This document shows positions 8,257 through 18,701 of a stretch of DNA of 64,000 nucleotides, piece by piece. The translations under genes and the position numbers were made by a program. The DNA is from Planococcus antarcticus DSM 14505 (GTDB lineage: Bacteria > Bacillota > Bacilli > Bacillales_A > Planococcaceae). Every line of letters begins with the position of its first letter. The stretch's first letter is position 1. Location: assembly GCF_001687565.2 (NCBI RefSeq), contig NZ_CP016534.2, forward strand, positions 2,484,501-2,548,500, given 5' to 3'. The notes under the pieces were generated by a model that searched no databases, was not told where the DNA came from, and saw only the letters and a list, made by a program, of their open reading frames with translations.

Positions 8257-9726
8257 TTGTCTCAATTAGAAACTCCGTTATTTGATGCACTTTTAAAGCA
8301 TCGAAACCGGCACCCGATCCAATTCCATATACCTGGCCATAAAAAAGGACAGGGCGTAGATCCCGCATTCCGAGAATTTGTCGGGGATAATATTCTTTCC
8401 ATTGATTTAATTAATATCGCTCCTCTGGACGATTTACATTCACCAAAAGGCGCGATTAAAAAAGCTCAAGAGCTAGCTGCCGAAGCTTTTGGAGCAGATC
8501 ATACATTCTTTTCTGTACAAGGGACAAGTGGTGCGATTATGACCATGATTCTTAGCGTCGTTGGTCCCAATGACAAGATCTTGGTACCACGAAATGTCCA
8601 TAAGTCTATTATGTCTGCTATTGTTTTCGCTGGCGCCATCCCGATTTTCATCCATCCTGAAGTAGATCCCGAACTTGGAATATCTCATGGAATTTCAGCA
8701 GAAGCAGTAGAAAAAGCATTGATTGAATATCCGGACACTAAAGCAGTGCTAGTCATAAATCCGACTTATTTTGGCATAGCCGCTGATTTAAAACGGATTG
8801 TCGACATTGCCCATGCACGGAATGTGCCTGTTTTAGTTGATGAAGCACACGGCGTTCACATCCATTTCCACAAATCTTTGCCTATTTCAGCGATGGCAGC
8901 AGGTGCGGATATGGCCGCGACTTCTGTTCATAAACTAGGCGGTTCCATGACACAAAGTTCCGTGCTCAATGTGCGAGAAGGACTAGTATCACCAAAACGT
9001 GTACAGTCGACTCTATCCATGCTGACCACAACATCGACGTCGTATCCAATCTTGGCATCTCTTGATACCGCACGCCGTCAATTAGCAATCAATGGTTACG
9101 ACTTAATTGACCGGACGATCCGCTTGTCTCAGGATGCTCGAAAACGCATCAATAAAATTCCTCACCTGCACTGTGTAGGCAAAGAATTGTTGAATTCATC
9201 AGCTACTTTTGATTTGGACCCAACAAAGTTGTTGATTAGTGTCAAAAACCTTGGCATTACTGGTCATCAGGCTGAAGAATGGCTGAGAGAAAACGCCAAC
9301 ATTGAAATCGAACTTTCCGATTTGTATAATATTCTGTGCCTCGTCACAATTGGCGATAGCCGCAAAGAATTGAATTTATTAATCAATGCTCTTCAACGTA
9401 TGACTGGGGCATTGGAAAGTGAGGCCGTTGTAGTTGAACCAGTCGTACTGCTTCCGGATATCCCAAGGCTTGCCATGACACCGCGCGACGCTTTTTATGC
9501 AACAACCGAAGTCATTTCAATCAATGATGCCGTCGGACGCATTTCCGCTGAATTCATAATGGTCTACCCACCCGGCATTCCTATTTTCATTCCTGGTGAA
9601 ATCATAACCGAAGAAAATATTAACTATATTCATATGAACGTAGCCGCCGGATTACCCGTACAAGGACCAGAAGACGATACGCTGCAAATGCTGCGCGTAA
9701 TTAAAGAACAACAAGCGATTAGGTAA
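8257..9726 (+). CDS. speA: SpeA, PLP-dependent arginine decarboxylase (Orn/Lys/Arg family)
   Basis: Cytosolic decarboxylase making agmatine from arginine, the first step to putrescine and spermidine in Bacillus. 489 residues. Seen: FHIPGHKKG near residue 23, VDEAHG at 194-199, and the PLP lysine in SVHKLGG (Lys226); the C-terminal domain ends in the family-typical AGLPVQGPED stretch. TTG at 8257 is chosen because it follows GAGGTGG, gives the B. subtilis-like N-terminus SQLETPL and lies downstream of the promoter; the ATG at 8167 would be untranscribed. Arginine specificity is inferred from close similarity to B. subtilis SpeA and from yktA/yktB nearby. A polyamine importer lies 14 kb away. 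Confidence 0.93.
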   Translation: MSQLETPLFDALLKHRNRHPIQFHIPGHKKGQGVDPAFREFVGDNILSIDLINIAPLDDLHSPKGAIKKAQELAAEAFGADHTFFSVQGTSGAIMTMILSVVGPNDKILVPRNVHKSIMSAIVFAGAIPIFIHPEVDPELGISHGISAEAVEKALIEYPDTKAVLVINPTYFGIAADLKRIVDIAHARNVPVLVDEAHGVHIHFHKSLPISAMAAGADMAATSVHKLGGSMTQSSVLNVREGLVSPKRVQSTLSMLTTTSTSYPILASLDTARRQLAINGYDLIDRTIRLSQDARKRINKIPHLHCVGKELLNSSATFDLDPTKLLISVKNLGITGHQAEEWLRENANIEIELSDLYNILCLVTIGDSRKELNLLINALQRMTGALESEAVVVEPVVLLPDIPRLAMTPRDAFYATTEVISINDAVGRISAEFIMVYPPGIPIFIPGEIITEENINYIHMNVAAGLPVQGPEDDTLQMLRVIKEQQAIR

Positions 9727-9738
9727 TTAGAAAAGTGA

Positions 9739-9837
9739 AAGTGCCTGTTCAGCTCCGACAGGCATAAGGCAGACCAGCAGTGTGGCGTTCTTTGCCACGC
9801 AGCTGGGTTGACTTATGACCCGAGGAGCTAGGCACTT
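9739..9837. repeat. Palindromic dispersed repeat, copy A
   Basis: 99-bp imperfect hairpin: outer clamp AAGTGCCT / AGGCACTT, then CATAAG / CTTATG, then an inner stem around CCAGC..TGTGGC / GCCAC..AGCTGG. Its reverse complement is about 90% identical by eye to copies C and D at 17.6-17.8 kb. Confidence 0.85.
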
Positions 9838-9856
9838 GCAACTGGACAGCACAAAA

Positions 9857-9967
9857 AGCGCAAGCAGCCATGTAGACCCGACAAGCGCTGGAAGCCTTGC
9901 CGTTAATGGCGGTTTTCAGCCATTAACGGCAGAGCTGAAGCGACTCGAGGGGCTGGCTGCTTGCGCT
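9857..9967. repeat. Palindromic dispersed repeat, copy B (variant)
   Basis: Same architecture with a different core: 13-bp perfect outer clamp (AGCGCAAGCAGCC 9857-9869 / 9955-9967) and 12-bp perfect inner stem (GCCGTTAATGGC 9899-9910 / 9919-9930). It sits between copy A and a truncated copy. With its neighbours it fills the gap between speA and the deacetylase gene; no gene is seen there. Confidence 0.8.
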
Positions 9968-9979
9968 AGACATCACGAA

Positions 9980-10016
9980 AAGTGAAAGTGCCTGTTCAGC
10001 TCCGACAGGCATAAGC
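9980..10016. repeat. Truncated repeat copy (left end of copy A)
   Basis: Starting at GTGAAAGTGCC, the bases up to CATAAG repeat the left end of copy A exactly, then the match stops. It looks like a deletion remnant or a recombination scar. Confidence 0.75.
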
Positions 10017-10033
10017 TTGTATTGATAGCCATG

Positions 10034-10073
10034 AAAAAACGATCCACAGAAAAAAACCTGTGGATCGTTTTTT
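10034..10073 (-). terminator. Terminator after the deacetylase gene
   Basis: 16-bp stem (AAAAAACGATCCACAG 10034-10049 / 10058-10073) with an A-rich loop and T-runs on both sides. It ends the minus-strand gene and may also stop plus-strand transcripts from speA. Confidence 0.85.
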
Positions 10074-10894
10074 TAAATACCTTCGATTGTTTTTGGATCT
10101 ACAAAACCATACCCTTTGTCTTCTAAGCCTTGGATAATATCTGGAAGAGCTTCTGCAGTCCAATCTCGATCGTGCATCAATAAATTGGCACCATTATTTA
10201 AGTACTCGGTATCAATCATAATTCCCGTTAACGCCTGAGCATCTTGATACTGCTTTTCCCAGTCATAGCCGTATGTCCAATTCATCAAAACCATCTCTTG
10301 GTCTTTGACAAGCTGTTTACTAAAATCAGTATTTGAGCCAAAGGGAGCGCGGAAAAATTTCGGTTTTTCACCAATAATCTCTTCTACTGCTTTGTTTACT
10401 CGTAAAATTTCTTCTTCTTGTTGCTGCTCGGTAAGATCTTTTAAATTTTGATGACTTTCAGTATGATTGCCAATCACGAAGCCCATTTCATGGATTTTCT
10501 TCACTTGTTCCTTTTTTTCATCTGTATCTAAAAAATGTCCATTAACAAAGAAAATTGCTGGGATTTCTAGACTTTTCAAGGTTTCCGCCATTTCCATTGA
10601 ATGTTGGTCAGGTGCATCATCAATGGTCACCAATACGACTTTTTCAGCAGCATCTGCTATAGGCTGGACGGACCAATTGGCTGTATTGATTCGATATTGA
10701 GCTTCAACCACACCTTCTTCTTCCATTGCTTCTTTTGTTACCTCTTCTTCTTTCACTTCTTGTTTTTTTGTTTCAGCATTTTTTTCGATATTTTCTATTT
10801 CTTCAGCTTCACTCGAAGAAGTTTTAGTTTTTTCCCCACACGCCGTCAGTAAAAACGTCGCCGCTACAATAGCTATCCATTTTTTATGTACCAA
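10073..10894 (-). CDS. Lipoprotein polysaccharide deacetylase (NodB domain)
   Basis: 273 residues. Basic N-terminus, hydrophobic helix and lipobox LTAC (Cys19) show a lipoprotein held on the outer face of the membrane. A Glu/Lys-rich linker (about 24-62) precedes a NodB homology domain with TIDDAPD at 90-96 (Asp92/Asp93), HTESH at 144-148 for the metal histidines, and RAPFG. The family removes acetyl groups from peptidoglycan or other GlcNAc polymers; the substrate is not evident. TTG at 10894 is spaced eight bases from GAAGGGG; the longer frame to 10918 reads through that site. It lies downstream of the pdh terminator, with no obvious partner. Confidence 0.85.
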   Translation of the reverse strand: MVHKKWIAIVAATFLLTACGEKTKTSSSEAEEIENIEKNAETKKQEVKEEEVTKEAMEEEGVVEAQYRINTANWSVQPIADAAEKVVLVTIDDAPDQHSMEMAETLKSLEIPAIFFVNGHFLDTDEKKEQVKKIHEMGFVIGNHTESHQNLKDLTEQQQEEEILRVNKAVEEIIGEKPKFFRAPFGSNTDFSKQLVKDQEMVLMNWTYGYDWEKQYQDAQALTGIMIDTEYLNNGANLLMHDRDWTAEALPDIIQGLEDKGYGFVDPKTIEGI

Positions 10895-10953
10895 TCTAAA
10901 CACCCCTTCACTATACAAATCTTACCACAAGAAACAATTTATTTCCCAAAAAA

Positions 10954-10977
10954 AAGAAGCCGCAGGGGCGACTTCTT
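10954..10977 (-). terminator. Terminator of the pdh operon
   Basis: On the minus strand, AAGAAGTCGC, a short loop and GCGGCTTCTT (one G-U pair) followed by a T-run, immediately after the pdhD stop at 10983. Confidence 0.75.
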
Positions 10978-10982
10978 ATCAA

Positions 10983-12392
10983 TTATTTCATGGTATGAAT
11001 CGGTGTTCCAAGAGCTACTTCTGCTGCTTCCATTGTAACTTCAGCGAGCGTTGGATGAGCGTGAATTGTCATTGCGATATCTTCCACTGTCATTCCAGCT
11101 TCGATTGCAAGACCAAGTTCGGCGATCATGTCTGATGCACCCGCACCAACAATTTGTGCGCCTAACAATAAGCCATCAGATTTGCGTGAAACCAGTTTCA
11201 CGAACCCTTCAGATGCGTTTAATGAAAGCGCACGGCCGTTAGCTCCGAATGGAAATTTAGCAGCGCTTGCTTCAAATCCTTCTGTTTTGGCCAGCTCTTC
11301 GGTTAACCCGACGCTTGCGAGTTCAGGATCTGTAAAGCAAACAGCCGGAATTGCCAAATAATCAACCTCTGATTTTTCGCCAGCGATTGCTTCAGCAACA
11401 ACTTTGCCTTCGTAAGAAGCTTTGTGAGCCAATTGCAATCCAGCTACAACATCGCCAATTGCATAGATGTTCGGGATGTTTGTACGGCATTGCTTGTCCA
11501 CTTCAATCAAGCCCCGATCGGACATTGTCAGATTCAATTCTTCAAGGCCCATTTCGTCTGTATTTGGACGACGGCCAACTGTTACAAGCGCATAATCAGC
11601 TTCCAGCGTTTTTTCTTCTCCGCCTGCTTCATAAGTTACTTTAACGCCAGAATCACTTTCTTCTACACCTTTAGCAGATGCTTTAGTGATGACTTCGACA
11701 CCTTTTTTCTTTAATCCTTTTTTGACGATTGCTGTCATTTGCTTTTCGAATCCAGCAAGAATGTCAGGTGCGCCTTCAAGGATGGTTACTTCAGAGCCTA
11801 GATTAGCATATGCTGTTCCTAGTTCTATACCAATATAGCCACCACCGATAACGACCATTTTTTTCGGGATTTCCTTAAGAGCCAATGCGCCTGTAGAATT
11901 AATGACACGATCGGTAAATTTGAAAGTCGGGATTTCAACTGGACGAGATCCAGTAGCAATAATTGCATTTTTGAATTTATACGTTTGTGCTGAATTATCA
12001 TCCATGATGCGAACTGTATTTTCGTCGACGAAATAAGCTTCGCCGCGCAAGATTTCGACTTTATTGCCTTTCAGAAGAGATTCAACACCGCTAGTCAATT
12101 TCTTCACGACGCTGTCTTTAAATGCTTGTGCTTTTTCAAAGTTAATCGTAACTTCTTTCGCAACAATGCCCATATCTTCCGAATGCTGAGCTTCTTCAAA
12201 ACGGTGACCAACAGAAATCATCGCTTTAGAAGGGATACAACCGACGTTCAAACAAACGCCGCCAATATACTCTTTTTCAACGATTGTTACTTTTTGGCCC
12301 GTTTGTGCTGCGCGAATAGCCGCAACATAACCGCCAGGGCCTGAGCCGATTACAAGCGTATCTGTTTCAATTGGAAAATCTCCTACTACCAT
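10983..12392 (-). CDS. pdhD: Dihydrolipoamide dehydrogenase (E3)
   Basis: FAD enzyme that reoxidises dihydrolipoamide in the pyruvate (and probably other 2-oxoacid) dehydrogenase complexes. 469 residues, the usual length. Seen: [13 protein letters not shown]-binding loop at 16-25, redox pair Cys47/Cys52 in [22 protein letters not shown]-binding loop near residue 188, and the C-terminal HAHPTLAE active-site His-Glu. ATG at 12392 after GGAGG, five bases beyond the pdhC stop. Last gene of pdhABCD. Confidence 0.97.
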   Translation of the reverse strand: MVVGDFPIETDTLVIGSGPGGYVAAIRAAQTGQKVTIVEKEYIGGVCLNVGCIPSKAMISVGHRFEEAQHSEDMGIVAKEVTINFEKAQAFKDSVVKKLTSGVESLLKGNKVEILRGEAYFVDENTVRIMDDNSAQTYKFKNAIIATGSRPVEIPTFKFTDRVINSTGALALKEIPKKMVVIGGGYIGIELGTAYANLGSEVTILEGAPDILAGFEKQMTAIVKKGLKKKGVEVITKASAKGVEESDSGVKVTYEAGGEEKTLEADYALVTVGRRPNTDEMGLEELNLTMSDRGLIEVDKQCRTNIPNIYAIGDVVAGLQLAHKASYEGKVVAEAIAGEKSEVDYLAIPAVCFTDPELASVGLTEELAKTEGFEASAAKFPFGANGRALSLNASEGFVKLVSRKSDGLLLGAQIVGAGASDMIAELGLAIEAGMTVEDIAMTIHAHPTLAEVTMEAAEVALGTPIHTMK

Positions 12393-12397
12393 AAGTT

Positions 12398-13780
12398 TTA
12401 CGCCTCCATTAATAGTAATTCAGGTTGACTTAATAAACGTTTAATATGATTTAATGCATGTTGTGCCGTTGCACCATCGATCATTCTGTGATCGAAGCTC
12501 AATGATAATGCTAACACAGGTGCTGCTACAATTTCACCATTTTTAATTACAGGTTTCTCTGCGATGCGGCCAATTCCAAGAATCGCCACTTCTGGATGGT
12601 TAATGACCGGTGTGAACCATTGCCCGCCGGCAGAACCGATATTTGTAATCGAGCATGAAGCGCCTTTCATTTCAGCAGCGGATAATTTACCATCGCGCGC
12701 TTTTGTTGCTAACCCATTGATTTCATCTGAAATCGTAAATACTGATTTACGGTCTGCGTTTTTGATAACTGGAACCATTAAGCCTTTTTCTGTATCTGCT
12801 GCAATTCCGATATTGAAATAATGCTTTTGGATAATTTCGCTTGTTTCATCATCAAATGATGTATTCAAAGCTGGGAATTCACGCAATGTGCTGACCAAAG
12901 CTTTTACTACGTATGGTAGATAAGTCAGCTTGATTTCTTTTTCTGCTGCAATATCTTTGAACTTTTTGCGGTGTGCTACGAGTTCAGTAACATCCACTTC
13001 GTCCATTAATGTTACGTGCGGAGCAGTTTGTTTAGAATGAACCATTGCTTTAGCAATTGCTTTACGTATTCCGGACATTTTCTCACGCGTTTCAGGGAAT
13101 TCACCTTCAGGAGCTGCTGTTGCTTTTGGTGCAGCTGCTGCTTGATCAGTGCTTTCTTCTGCTACTTCCTGTGGTGCTTCTTCAGAATCTGTTGGTGTTG
13201 CTGCTTTTTGGTCACCGTTCATGAACGCTTCAATATCTTCTCTTAATACGCGACCATTATTACCAGAACCCGTTACTTGTTTAATGTCTATATCACTGTC
13301 GCGCGCAAATTTGCGGACAGATGGCATTGAAATCACACGAGCAGTTGGGTCAGACTCTGTTGTTGAATCAGTCTGTGTTTGTGAGCCAGCACCAGTCTGT
13401 TTTTTCGGTTCTTCTTTAACAGGTGCTTTATCAACATCTCCACCAGATTCAGCAGTACCCGCTTGTACTTGCTCTTCGGTTTCTTCTTTCACTTCAGGAG
13501 TTGCTTCTTCTTTAGCACCCTCGTCCTCGTCTTCATCGGCATCAGGTGCATCGATCCGGATCAATATATCGCCAACTACGGCTACTGTTCCTTCCTCAAC
13601 CAGTACTTCTTCAATTGTTCCAGATACTGGTGATGGAATTTCAACGACAGCTTTATCATTTTGCACTTCAACAAGCACATCGTCTTCTTCGATTTTATCT
13701 CCTGCTTTGACAAACCACTTTACAATTTCACCTTCATGGATACCTTCTCCAATATCCGGCAAACGAAATTTATAAGCCAT
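12398..13780 (-). CDS. pdhC: Dihydrolipoamide acetyltransferase (E2)
   Basis: Core of the pyruvate dehydrogenase complex, transferring acetyl from lipoyl to CoA. 460 residues: one lipoyl domain (about 1-78, lipoyl Lys43 in VQNDKAVVE), a long Ala/Glu/Thr-rich linker, a peripheral subunit-binding domain (starting [10 protein letters not shown]), a second flexible linker, then the catalytic domain ending with FDHRMIDGA, which carries the active-site His and Asp. ATG at 13780 is chosen because GAAAGGGTG lies upstream; the GTG three codons earlier is part of that site. Single lipoyl domain as in other Bacillales. Confidence 0.97.
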   Translation of the reverse strand: MAYKFRLPDIGEGIHEGEIVKWFVKAGDKIEEDDVLVEVQNDKAVVEIPSPVSGTIEEVLVEEGTVAVVGDILIRIDAPDADEDEDEGAKEEATPEVKEETEEQVQAGTAESGGDVDKAPVKEEPKKQTGAGSQTQTDSTTESDPTARVISMPSVRKFARDSDIDIKQVTGSGNNGRVLREDIEAFMNGDQKAATPTDSEEAPQEVAEESTDQAAAAPKATAAPEGEFPETREKMSGIRKAIAKAMVHSKQTAPHVTLMDEVDVTELVAHRKKFKDIAAEKEIKLTYLPYVVKALVSTLREFPALNTSFDDETSEIIQKHYFNIGIAADTEKGLMVPVIKNADRKSVFTISDEINGLATKARDGKLSAAEMKGASCSITNIGSAGGQWFTPVINHPEVAILGIGRIAEKPVIKNGEIVAAPVLALSLSFDHRMIDGATAQHALNHIKRLLSQPELLLMEA

Positions 13781-13808
13781 CAGTTTCACCCTTTCTTCTC
13801 TATCTATT

Positions 13809-14786
13809 TTAAAAAGTAAGAATTTTTTTCGCTGTTTCTACTATATCTTTCGCATTTGGAAGCCAAACTTCTTCTGCTTGTGAGAACGCGAATACTGTGT
13901 CCGGGGCTGTTACACGAAGAACGGGTGCGTCCAAACTTAAAATGGCACGTTCTGTAATTTCAGCTACGACATTAGCTGCGATACCTGCTTGCTTTTGTGC
14001 TTCTTGAACAACCATAGCACGACCGGTTTTTTCTACCGAAGCGATGATTGCTTCAATATCAAGTGGCTGAATCGTCCGTAAGTCAACGACTTCTACCGAA
14101 TAATTTTCTTTTTCAAGTTCTTCAGCAGCTTTTATACTTTCTTGTACCATTGCACCGTACGTGATAATTGATAAATCTTTGCCTTCACGCTTCACTTCAG
14201 CTTTGCCTAATGGAATCGTGTATTCTTCTTCGGGAACTTCCTGGCGAAACGATCGATAAAGTTTCATATGCTCAAGAAAAATAACTGGGTCATTGTCGCG
14301 GATGGCTGAAATGAGCAAGCCTTTTGCATCATACGGTGTAGATGGAATGACTACTTTCAAACCCGGTGAAGCCGCCATCAGCCCTTCAAGTGAGTCAGCA
14401 TGCATTTCAGGAGTATGAACACCCCCGCCAAATGGAGCACGAATCGTTACAGGTGCATTTTGGCTGCCACCACTACGGTAACGCATACGTGCCATCTGTC
14501 CACTAATCGAATCCATTACTTCAAAAACAAAACCGAAAAACTGAATTTCCGGCACTGGACGATAACCTTGTAAAGACAAACCAATCGCGAGTCCGCCAAT
14601 ACCTGATTCTGCTAGAGGTGTATCAAATACCCGATCTTCGCCAAATTCTTTTTGGAGACCTTCTGTTGCTCGGAAAACTCCACCGTTGTTTCCAACATCT
14701 TCGCCGAAAACAAGGACATTTTCATCGTTTTTCAGCTCTGTTTTCAGGGCGTCCGTAATCGCTTGGATCATTGTTAATTGTGCCAT
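13809..14786 (-). CDS. pdhB: Pyruvate dehydrogenase E1 beta
   Basis: 325 residues, standard E1-beta length. Typical features: [14 protein letters not shown] near residue 28, the [11 protein letters not shown] stretch near 55, [11 protein letters not shown], and the C-terminal transketolase domain with [11 protein letters not shown]. Pairs with PdhA to form the thiamine-diphosphate enzyme that decarboxylates pyruvate and acetylates E2. Its ribosome site AAGGAG lies in the last codons of pdhA, only four bases away, so translation is coupled. Confidence 0.97.
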   Translation of the reverse strand: MAQLTMIQAITDALKTELKNDENVLVFGEDVGNNGGVFRATEGLQKEFGEDRVFDTPLAESGIGGLAIGLSLQGYRPVPEIQFFGFVFEVMDSISGQMARMRYRSGGSQNAPVTIRAPFGGGVHTPEMHADSLEGLMAASPGLKVVIPSTPYDAKGLLISAIRDNDPVIFLEHMKLYRSFRQEVPEEEYTIPLGKAEVKREGKDLSIITYGAMVQESIKAAEELEKENYSVEVVDLRTIQPLDIEAIIASVEKTGRAMVVQEAQKQAGIAANVVAEITERAILSLDAPVLRVTAPDTVFAFSQAEEVWLPNAKDIVETAKKILTF

Positions 14787-14789
14787 GGC

Positions 14790-15920
<1,131 letters not shown>

Positions 15921-15976
15921 TCATCTGTATTAAAATAATTACATACAATTTATGATACAATTTCGCATTCCTTTTC

Positions 15977-16005
15977 AGTATACGTCACAAGAATAACTCG
16001 GTCAA
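15977..16005 (-). promoter_or_regulatory. SigA-type promoter of pdhABCD
   Basis: Minus strand: -35 TTGACC (16005-16000), exactly 17 bases, -10 TATACT (15982-15977). Five of six matches at each box; start site predicted near 15970. Confidence 0.75.
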
Positions 16006-16088
16006 TCATAGACAATCTGACATTTTTGGACAATAGTAATTGCAAGATAATTCTCTTTTTCTCAAACTGTATTAGTTAATTTTGATCT

Positions 16089-16104
16089 CTGTATTATAAT
16101 ACAG
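16089..16104. promoter_or_regulatory. Perfect 16-bp palindrome between ykyA and pdhA
   Basis: CTGTATTATAATACAG is fully self-complementary. It lies about 85 bases upstream of the pdh -35 box. It could be a dimeric regulator site; the regulator is not known, and TATAAT is contained on both strands, so it could also be part of a promoter. Confidence 0.4.
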
Positions 16105-16135
16105 GCGCAATAACAAACATCTTTTATAGCACAGA

Positions 16136-16158
16136 AAAAACGGCCCTATAGGCCGTTT
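16136..16158 (-). terminator. Terminator of ykyA
   Basis: AAACGGCC / GGCCGTTT stem (16138-16145, 16151-16158), five-base loop, then a T-run on the minus strand. Overlaps the ykyA stop codon. Confidence 0.85.
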
Positions 16159-16801
16159 ATTCTTCACTTTTACTTAGTCTTTCCAGTGTAGTATCCTTCA
16201 AATCATTTACCTGTTGCGTTAATTCATTAAACTCTGTAACAGCCAACTGCACCTGCTCATTTTGTTTATTCACTTCCGCAGCCTTTTCCTGAAGCATTTG
16301 CAATGTACTTTCATCGTTCTTCAGCATTTCATATAATTCTTTCTGACGAACAATCAATTCCTCATAAGCTTCTGCAAATCGGTCATGCGCTGTAAAGCGC
16401 TCCAGCATCCCTGCTTTTAGCGCCTCCAAATCTGCTTTGACGGATTCCTCTTCGGCTGATTCAATCACTCCATCGATTTCAGCAAAATTTACTTCAGCCG
16501 ACTGCATCGATTCCTTCTCGGCCTGAAGGAATTCAAGCCGTTCGTTTGCTGAATCAAGCGCTTCCTGCGCCTGTTCCGCCACCAGATCTTGTTGTTCTTT
16601 TGTCAAGGCCATTATTTCTTCGAACAATTGCTGTTCTGCTTTTTCACGTTCTTCAAGATCGTCCTGCACTGCACGATAATCCTTTTCTTCGTTGAAGGTG
16701 TCATTCAATATCTGATCCAAATCTTCACGAATGCCGGACCCTGAACAGGCAGTTAACAACAGAAGGCTAGATATTGTAGCTGCCATCCATACTTTTTTCA
16801 T
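16157..16801 (-). CDS. ykyA: YkyA-type lipoprotein, coiled-coil
   Basis: 214 residues with a lipoprotein signal (hydrophobic residues 6-17, lipobox LTAC, Cys19), then an almost entirely helical, Glu/Gln/Lys-rich body predicted as a long coiled coil. Matches the putative cell-wall-binding lipoprotein family of Bacillus YkyA, which also sits upstream of pdhA. It should be anchored on the outer membrane face; function unknown. Its own terminator separates it from pdhA, so despite the shared direction the two are probably independent units. Confidence 0.87.
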   Translation of the reverse strand: MKKVWMAATISSLLLLTACSGSGIREDLDQILNDTFNEEKDYRAVQDDLEEREKAEQQLFEEIMALTKEQQDLVAEQAQEALDSANERLEFLQAEKESMQSAEVNFAEIDGVIESAEEESVKADLEALKAGMLERFTAHDRFAEAYEELIVRQKELYEMLKNDESTLQMLQEKAAEVNKQNEQVQLAVTEFNELTQQVNDLKDTTLERLSKSEE

Positions 16802-16947
16802 TATAATTCACTCCTTAATTTCCATGAATTAACTATAGTATGTGAAAGGGCAAAATACAACTCGGCCTACAGCTTTTTCTTTTTTCAAAATTGCTGAGTT
16901 GAGTTATACTAAAATATATAGCAAGCCATTTGAAAGGATGAAATCAC

Positions 16948-17514
16948 TTGATACGAATGAAAGACATTATACGTGAAGGTCATCCTACCCTCAGAAAACG
17001 TTCAGAAGAAGTGAAATTCCCGTTATCTGAAGAAATCCGTAAATTGGGTGGAGACCTTCTGGAATATGTAGTAAACAGTCAGGACGACGAACTGGCTGAA
17101 AAACACGATTTGCGTCCCGGCGTTGGAATTGCAGCGCCTCAAATAAATAGAGCGCAACGGATTTTTGTCCTGCATTTTGATGACAGTACAGGAGAAAATC
17201 TCAGCATGGTCGCCGTCAACCCCAAAATCGTCAGCCATTCTGTAGAAAAATCTTATTTAGCTGCTGGAGAAGGTTGTTTGTCTGTTGATCGTGTAATTCC
17301 TGGCTATGTCCCGAGATATGCCCGGGTTACCGTCAAAGCTTTTAACTTAGATGGAGAAGAAATCAAAATGCGTTTGAAAGGCCTTCCTGCCATCGCGTTC
17401 CAACACGAACTCGATCATTTGAATGGCGTCATGTTCTTTGACCATATCGATTCAAAAAACCCATTCGCTGAAATTGAAAATGCCATTGCAATCGAAAGAG
17501 ACTCGGCTGAGTAA
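16948..17514 (+). CDS. def: Peptide deformylase (type 2, DefB/YkrB)
   Basis: Metalloenzyme removing the N-formyl group from nascent proteins. 188 residues, the length of Gram-positive type 2 deformylases. All three motifs are intact: GVGIAAPQ at 58-65, EGCLS at 108-112 (metal Cys) and QHELDH at 152-157 (metal His pair and catalytic Glu). TTG at 16948 is chosen because GAAAGGATG lies before it and the resulting MIRM start matches Bacillus DefB; ATG at 16957 is the alternative. The stop codon lies inside the terminator loop. Confidence 0.95.
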   Translation: MIRMKDIIREGHPTLRKRSEEVKFPLSEEIRKLGGDLLEYVVNSQDDELAEKHDLRPGVGIAAPQINRAQRIFVLHFDDSTGENLSMVAVNPKIVSHSVEKSYLAAGEGCLSVDRVIPGYVPRYARVTVKAFNLDGEEIKMRLKGLPAIAFQHELDHLNGVMFFDHIDSKNPFAEIENAIAIERDSAE

Positions 17515-17527
17515 GCCGAGTCTCTTT
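17495..17527 (+). terminator. Terminator of def
   Basis: 14-bp stem (17495-17508 / 17514-17527), five-base loop holding most of the stop codon, then a T-run. Confidence 0.9.
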
Positions 17528-17595
17528 TTTATAGTTGTAAATATTCGTCTTTGGTTCTACACAGGCGCTTGCGCTTTTCTGGTTGTCCAGACTCC

Positions 17596-17692
17596 AGCGC
17601 CTATCTCTTCGGGTCATAAGTCAACCCAGCTGCGTGGCAAAGTCCGCCACACTGCTGGTCTGTCTTATGCCTGTCAGAGCTTAACAGGCGCT
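17596..17692. repeat. Palindromic dispersed repeat, copy C
   Basis: 97-bp hairpin element: AGCGCC / GGCGCT clamp, GGGTCATAAG / CTTATGCC, inner stem CCAGC..CGTGGC / GCCACA.TGCTGG. Nearly identical to copy D and about 90% identical (reverse complement) to copy A. The 17.53-17.83 kb gap holds only these repeats. Confidence 0.88.
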
Positions 17693-17718
17693 TGCGCTTT
17701 TCTTTTTGTCTAGACTCC

Positions 17719-17815
17719 AGCGCCTATCTCTTCGGGTCATAAGTCAACCCAGCTGCGTGGCAAAGTCCGCCACACTGCTGGTCTGTCTTATGCCTGTCAG
17801 AGCTTAACAGGCGCT
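17719..17815. repeat. Palindromic dispersed repeat, copy D (tandem with C)
   Basis: Tandem copy of C with a period of 123 bases (97-bp unit plus a linker containing GCGCTTTTC). I see no differences from C within the unit, so the duplication is recent or kept homogeneous. Confidence 0.88.
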
Positions 17816-17829
17816 TGCGCTTTTCTTTT

Positions 17830-18600
17830 TCAAATCAATTTCAGATGCTTGAACGCCTTTGCCAAACCGTCGTTGTCGACGTGATCAGTGACGTATGATG
17901 CGCGTTTTTTTGTTTCTTCGTGGCCGTTCTCCATCGCTACGCTGTAACCGGCAATATCCATCATCTGCAGGTCGTTCAGACCGTCTCCAAATGCGATTGT
18001 TTCTTCGATTGAGTGTCCGGTAGCACGAATCAAATTCTCAATACCGCTTGCCTTGGTACCTCCTTTTGGCGTAATGTCGCATGACACGCGGTGCCATCGG
18101 ACAAAGTCTACTTGCTTGAACGTATCATGGTATTGTTGCTCTTCTTCTTTTTCACAGAAAACCAACGCCTGATACACTTCATTGTTTAAGTGAAAATCTT
18201 TATGCACCTCAGGATGAGGCATTTTTAAGGTTTTGATGCTTTCATCGATGTCCGGATGAAAATCAATAGAGGATACCATTTTCTTCTCATTCATGAAAAC
18301 GATTGGATGATTACGCTGTTCTGCATATTCAAAGATATCGTTCAGCGTGCTTGAATCAATTGCCTCTTTATGGATAGCTTGTCCTTTGTGGACAATATAT
18401 TGACCGTTAAATGTAATATAAGTATCAATGTTCAGTTCCTTTAAAATCTTAGTGATCATGAACGGTCCACGTCCTGTAGCAATGGCCAAATCGTGGCCAT
18501 TCAGCCGTGCCTGTTCCAAGGCTTCTTTTGCAGAAGCTGGCAATTTCTTATGGGAATCCAACAAGGTTCCATCAATATCCAGCAATAATAATTTAGGCAT
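17830..18600 (-). CDS. ykrA: HAD-superfamily phosphatase, Cof type (YkrA)
   Basis: 256 residues. Nucleophile motif LDIDGT (Asp8, Asp10), motif II IATGR, and the metal-binding GDGLND with the following MMDIAG give a Cof/IIB-type haloacid dehalogenase hydrolase with a cap domain in the middle. Such enzymes dephosphorylate sugar phosphates or flavin precursors; the substrate here is unknown. Lies next to def as in B. subtilis (ykrA-ykrB). No terminator was seen; downstream is the repeat cluster. Confidence 0.9.
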   Translation of the reverse strand: MPKLLLLDIDGTLLDSHKKLPASAKEALEQARLNGHDLAIATGRGPFMITKILKELNIDTYITFNGQYIVHKGQAIHKEAIDSSTLNDIFEYAEQRNHPIVFMNEKKMVSSIDFHPDIDESIKTLKMPHPEVHKDFHLNNEVYQALVFCEKEEEQQYHDTFKQVDFVRWHRVSCDITPKGGTKASGIENLIRATGHSIEETIAFGDGLNDLQMMDIAGYSVAMENGHEETKKRASYVTDHVDNDGLAKAFKHLKLI

Positions 18601-18651
18601 TTTTTAGTCTCCATTCTGTTTGATAAGTCTTTTAAATCAAAGCGTGACTTC

Positions 18652-18680
18652 TTTACAATTGTCAGAAAACGCAGTATAAT
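18652..18680 (+). promoter_or_regulatory. SigA-type promoter for the small ORF at 18702
   Basis: -35 TTTACA (18652-18657), 17-base spacer, perfect -10 TATAAT (18675-18680). Start site predicted near 18687, so the transcript would begin almost at the ribosome site AAGGAG. Confidence 0.75.
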
Positions 18681-18701
18681 CGCTTTAAGGAGTGGTTAGC
18701 C

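Noticed and set aside
10601..10852. Phe-rich plus-strand ORF opposite the deacetylase
   Set aside because: Antisense shadow of the Glu/Lys-rich linker of the lipoprotein.
13149..13775. 208-codon Ser/Thr-rich ORF opposite pdhC
   Set aside because: Antisense of the Ala/Glu linker of E2; no ribosome site; pdhC is certain.
17596..17815. Tandem direct repeats that could suggest a CRISPR array
   Set aside because: Only two units of about 97 bases with a 123-base period, near-identical linkers rather than unique spacers, and no cas genes; they belong to the palindromic repeat family.
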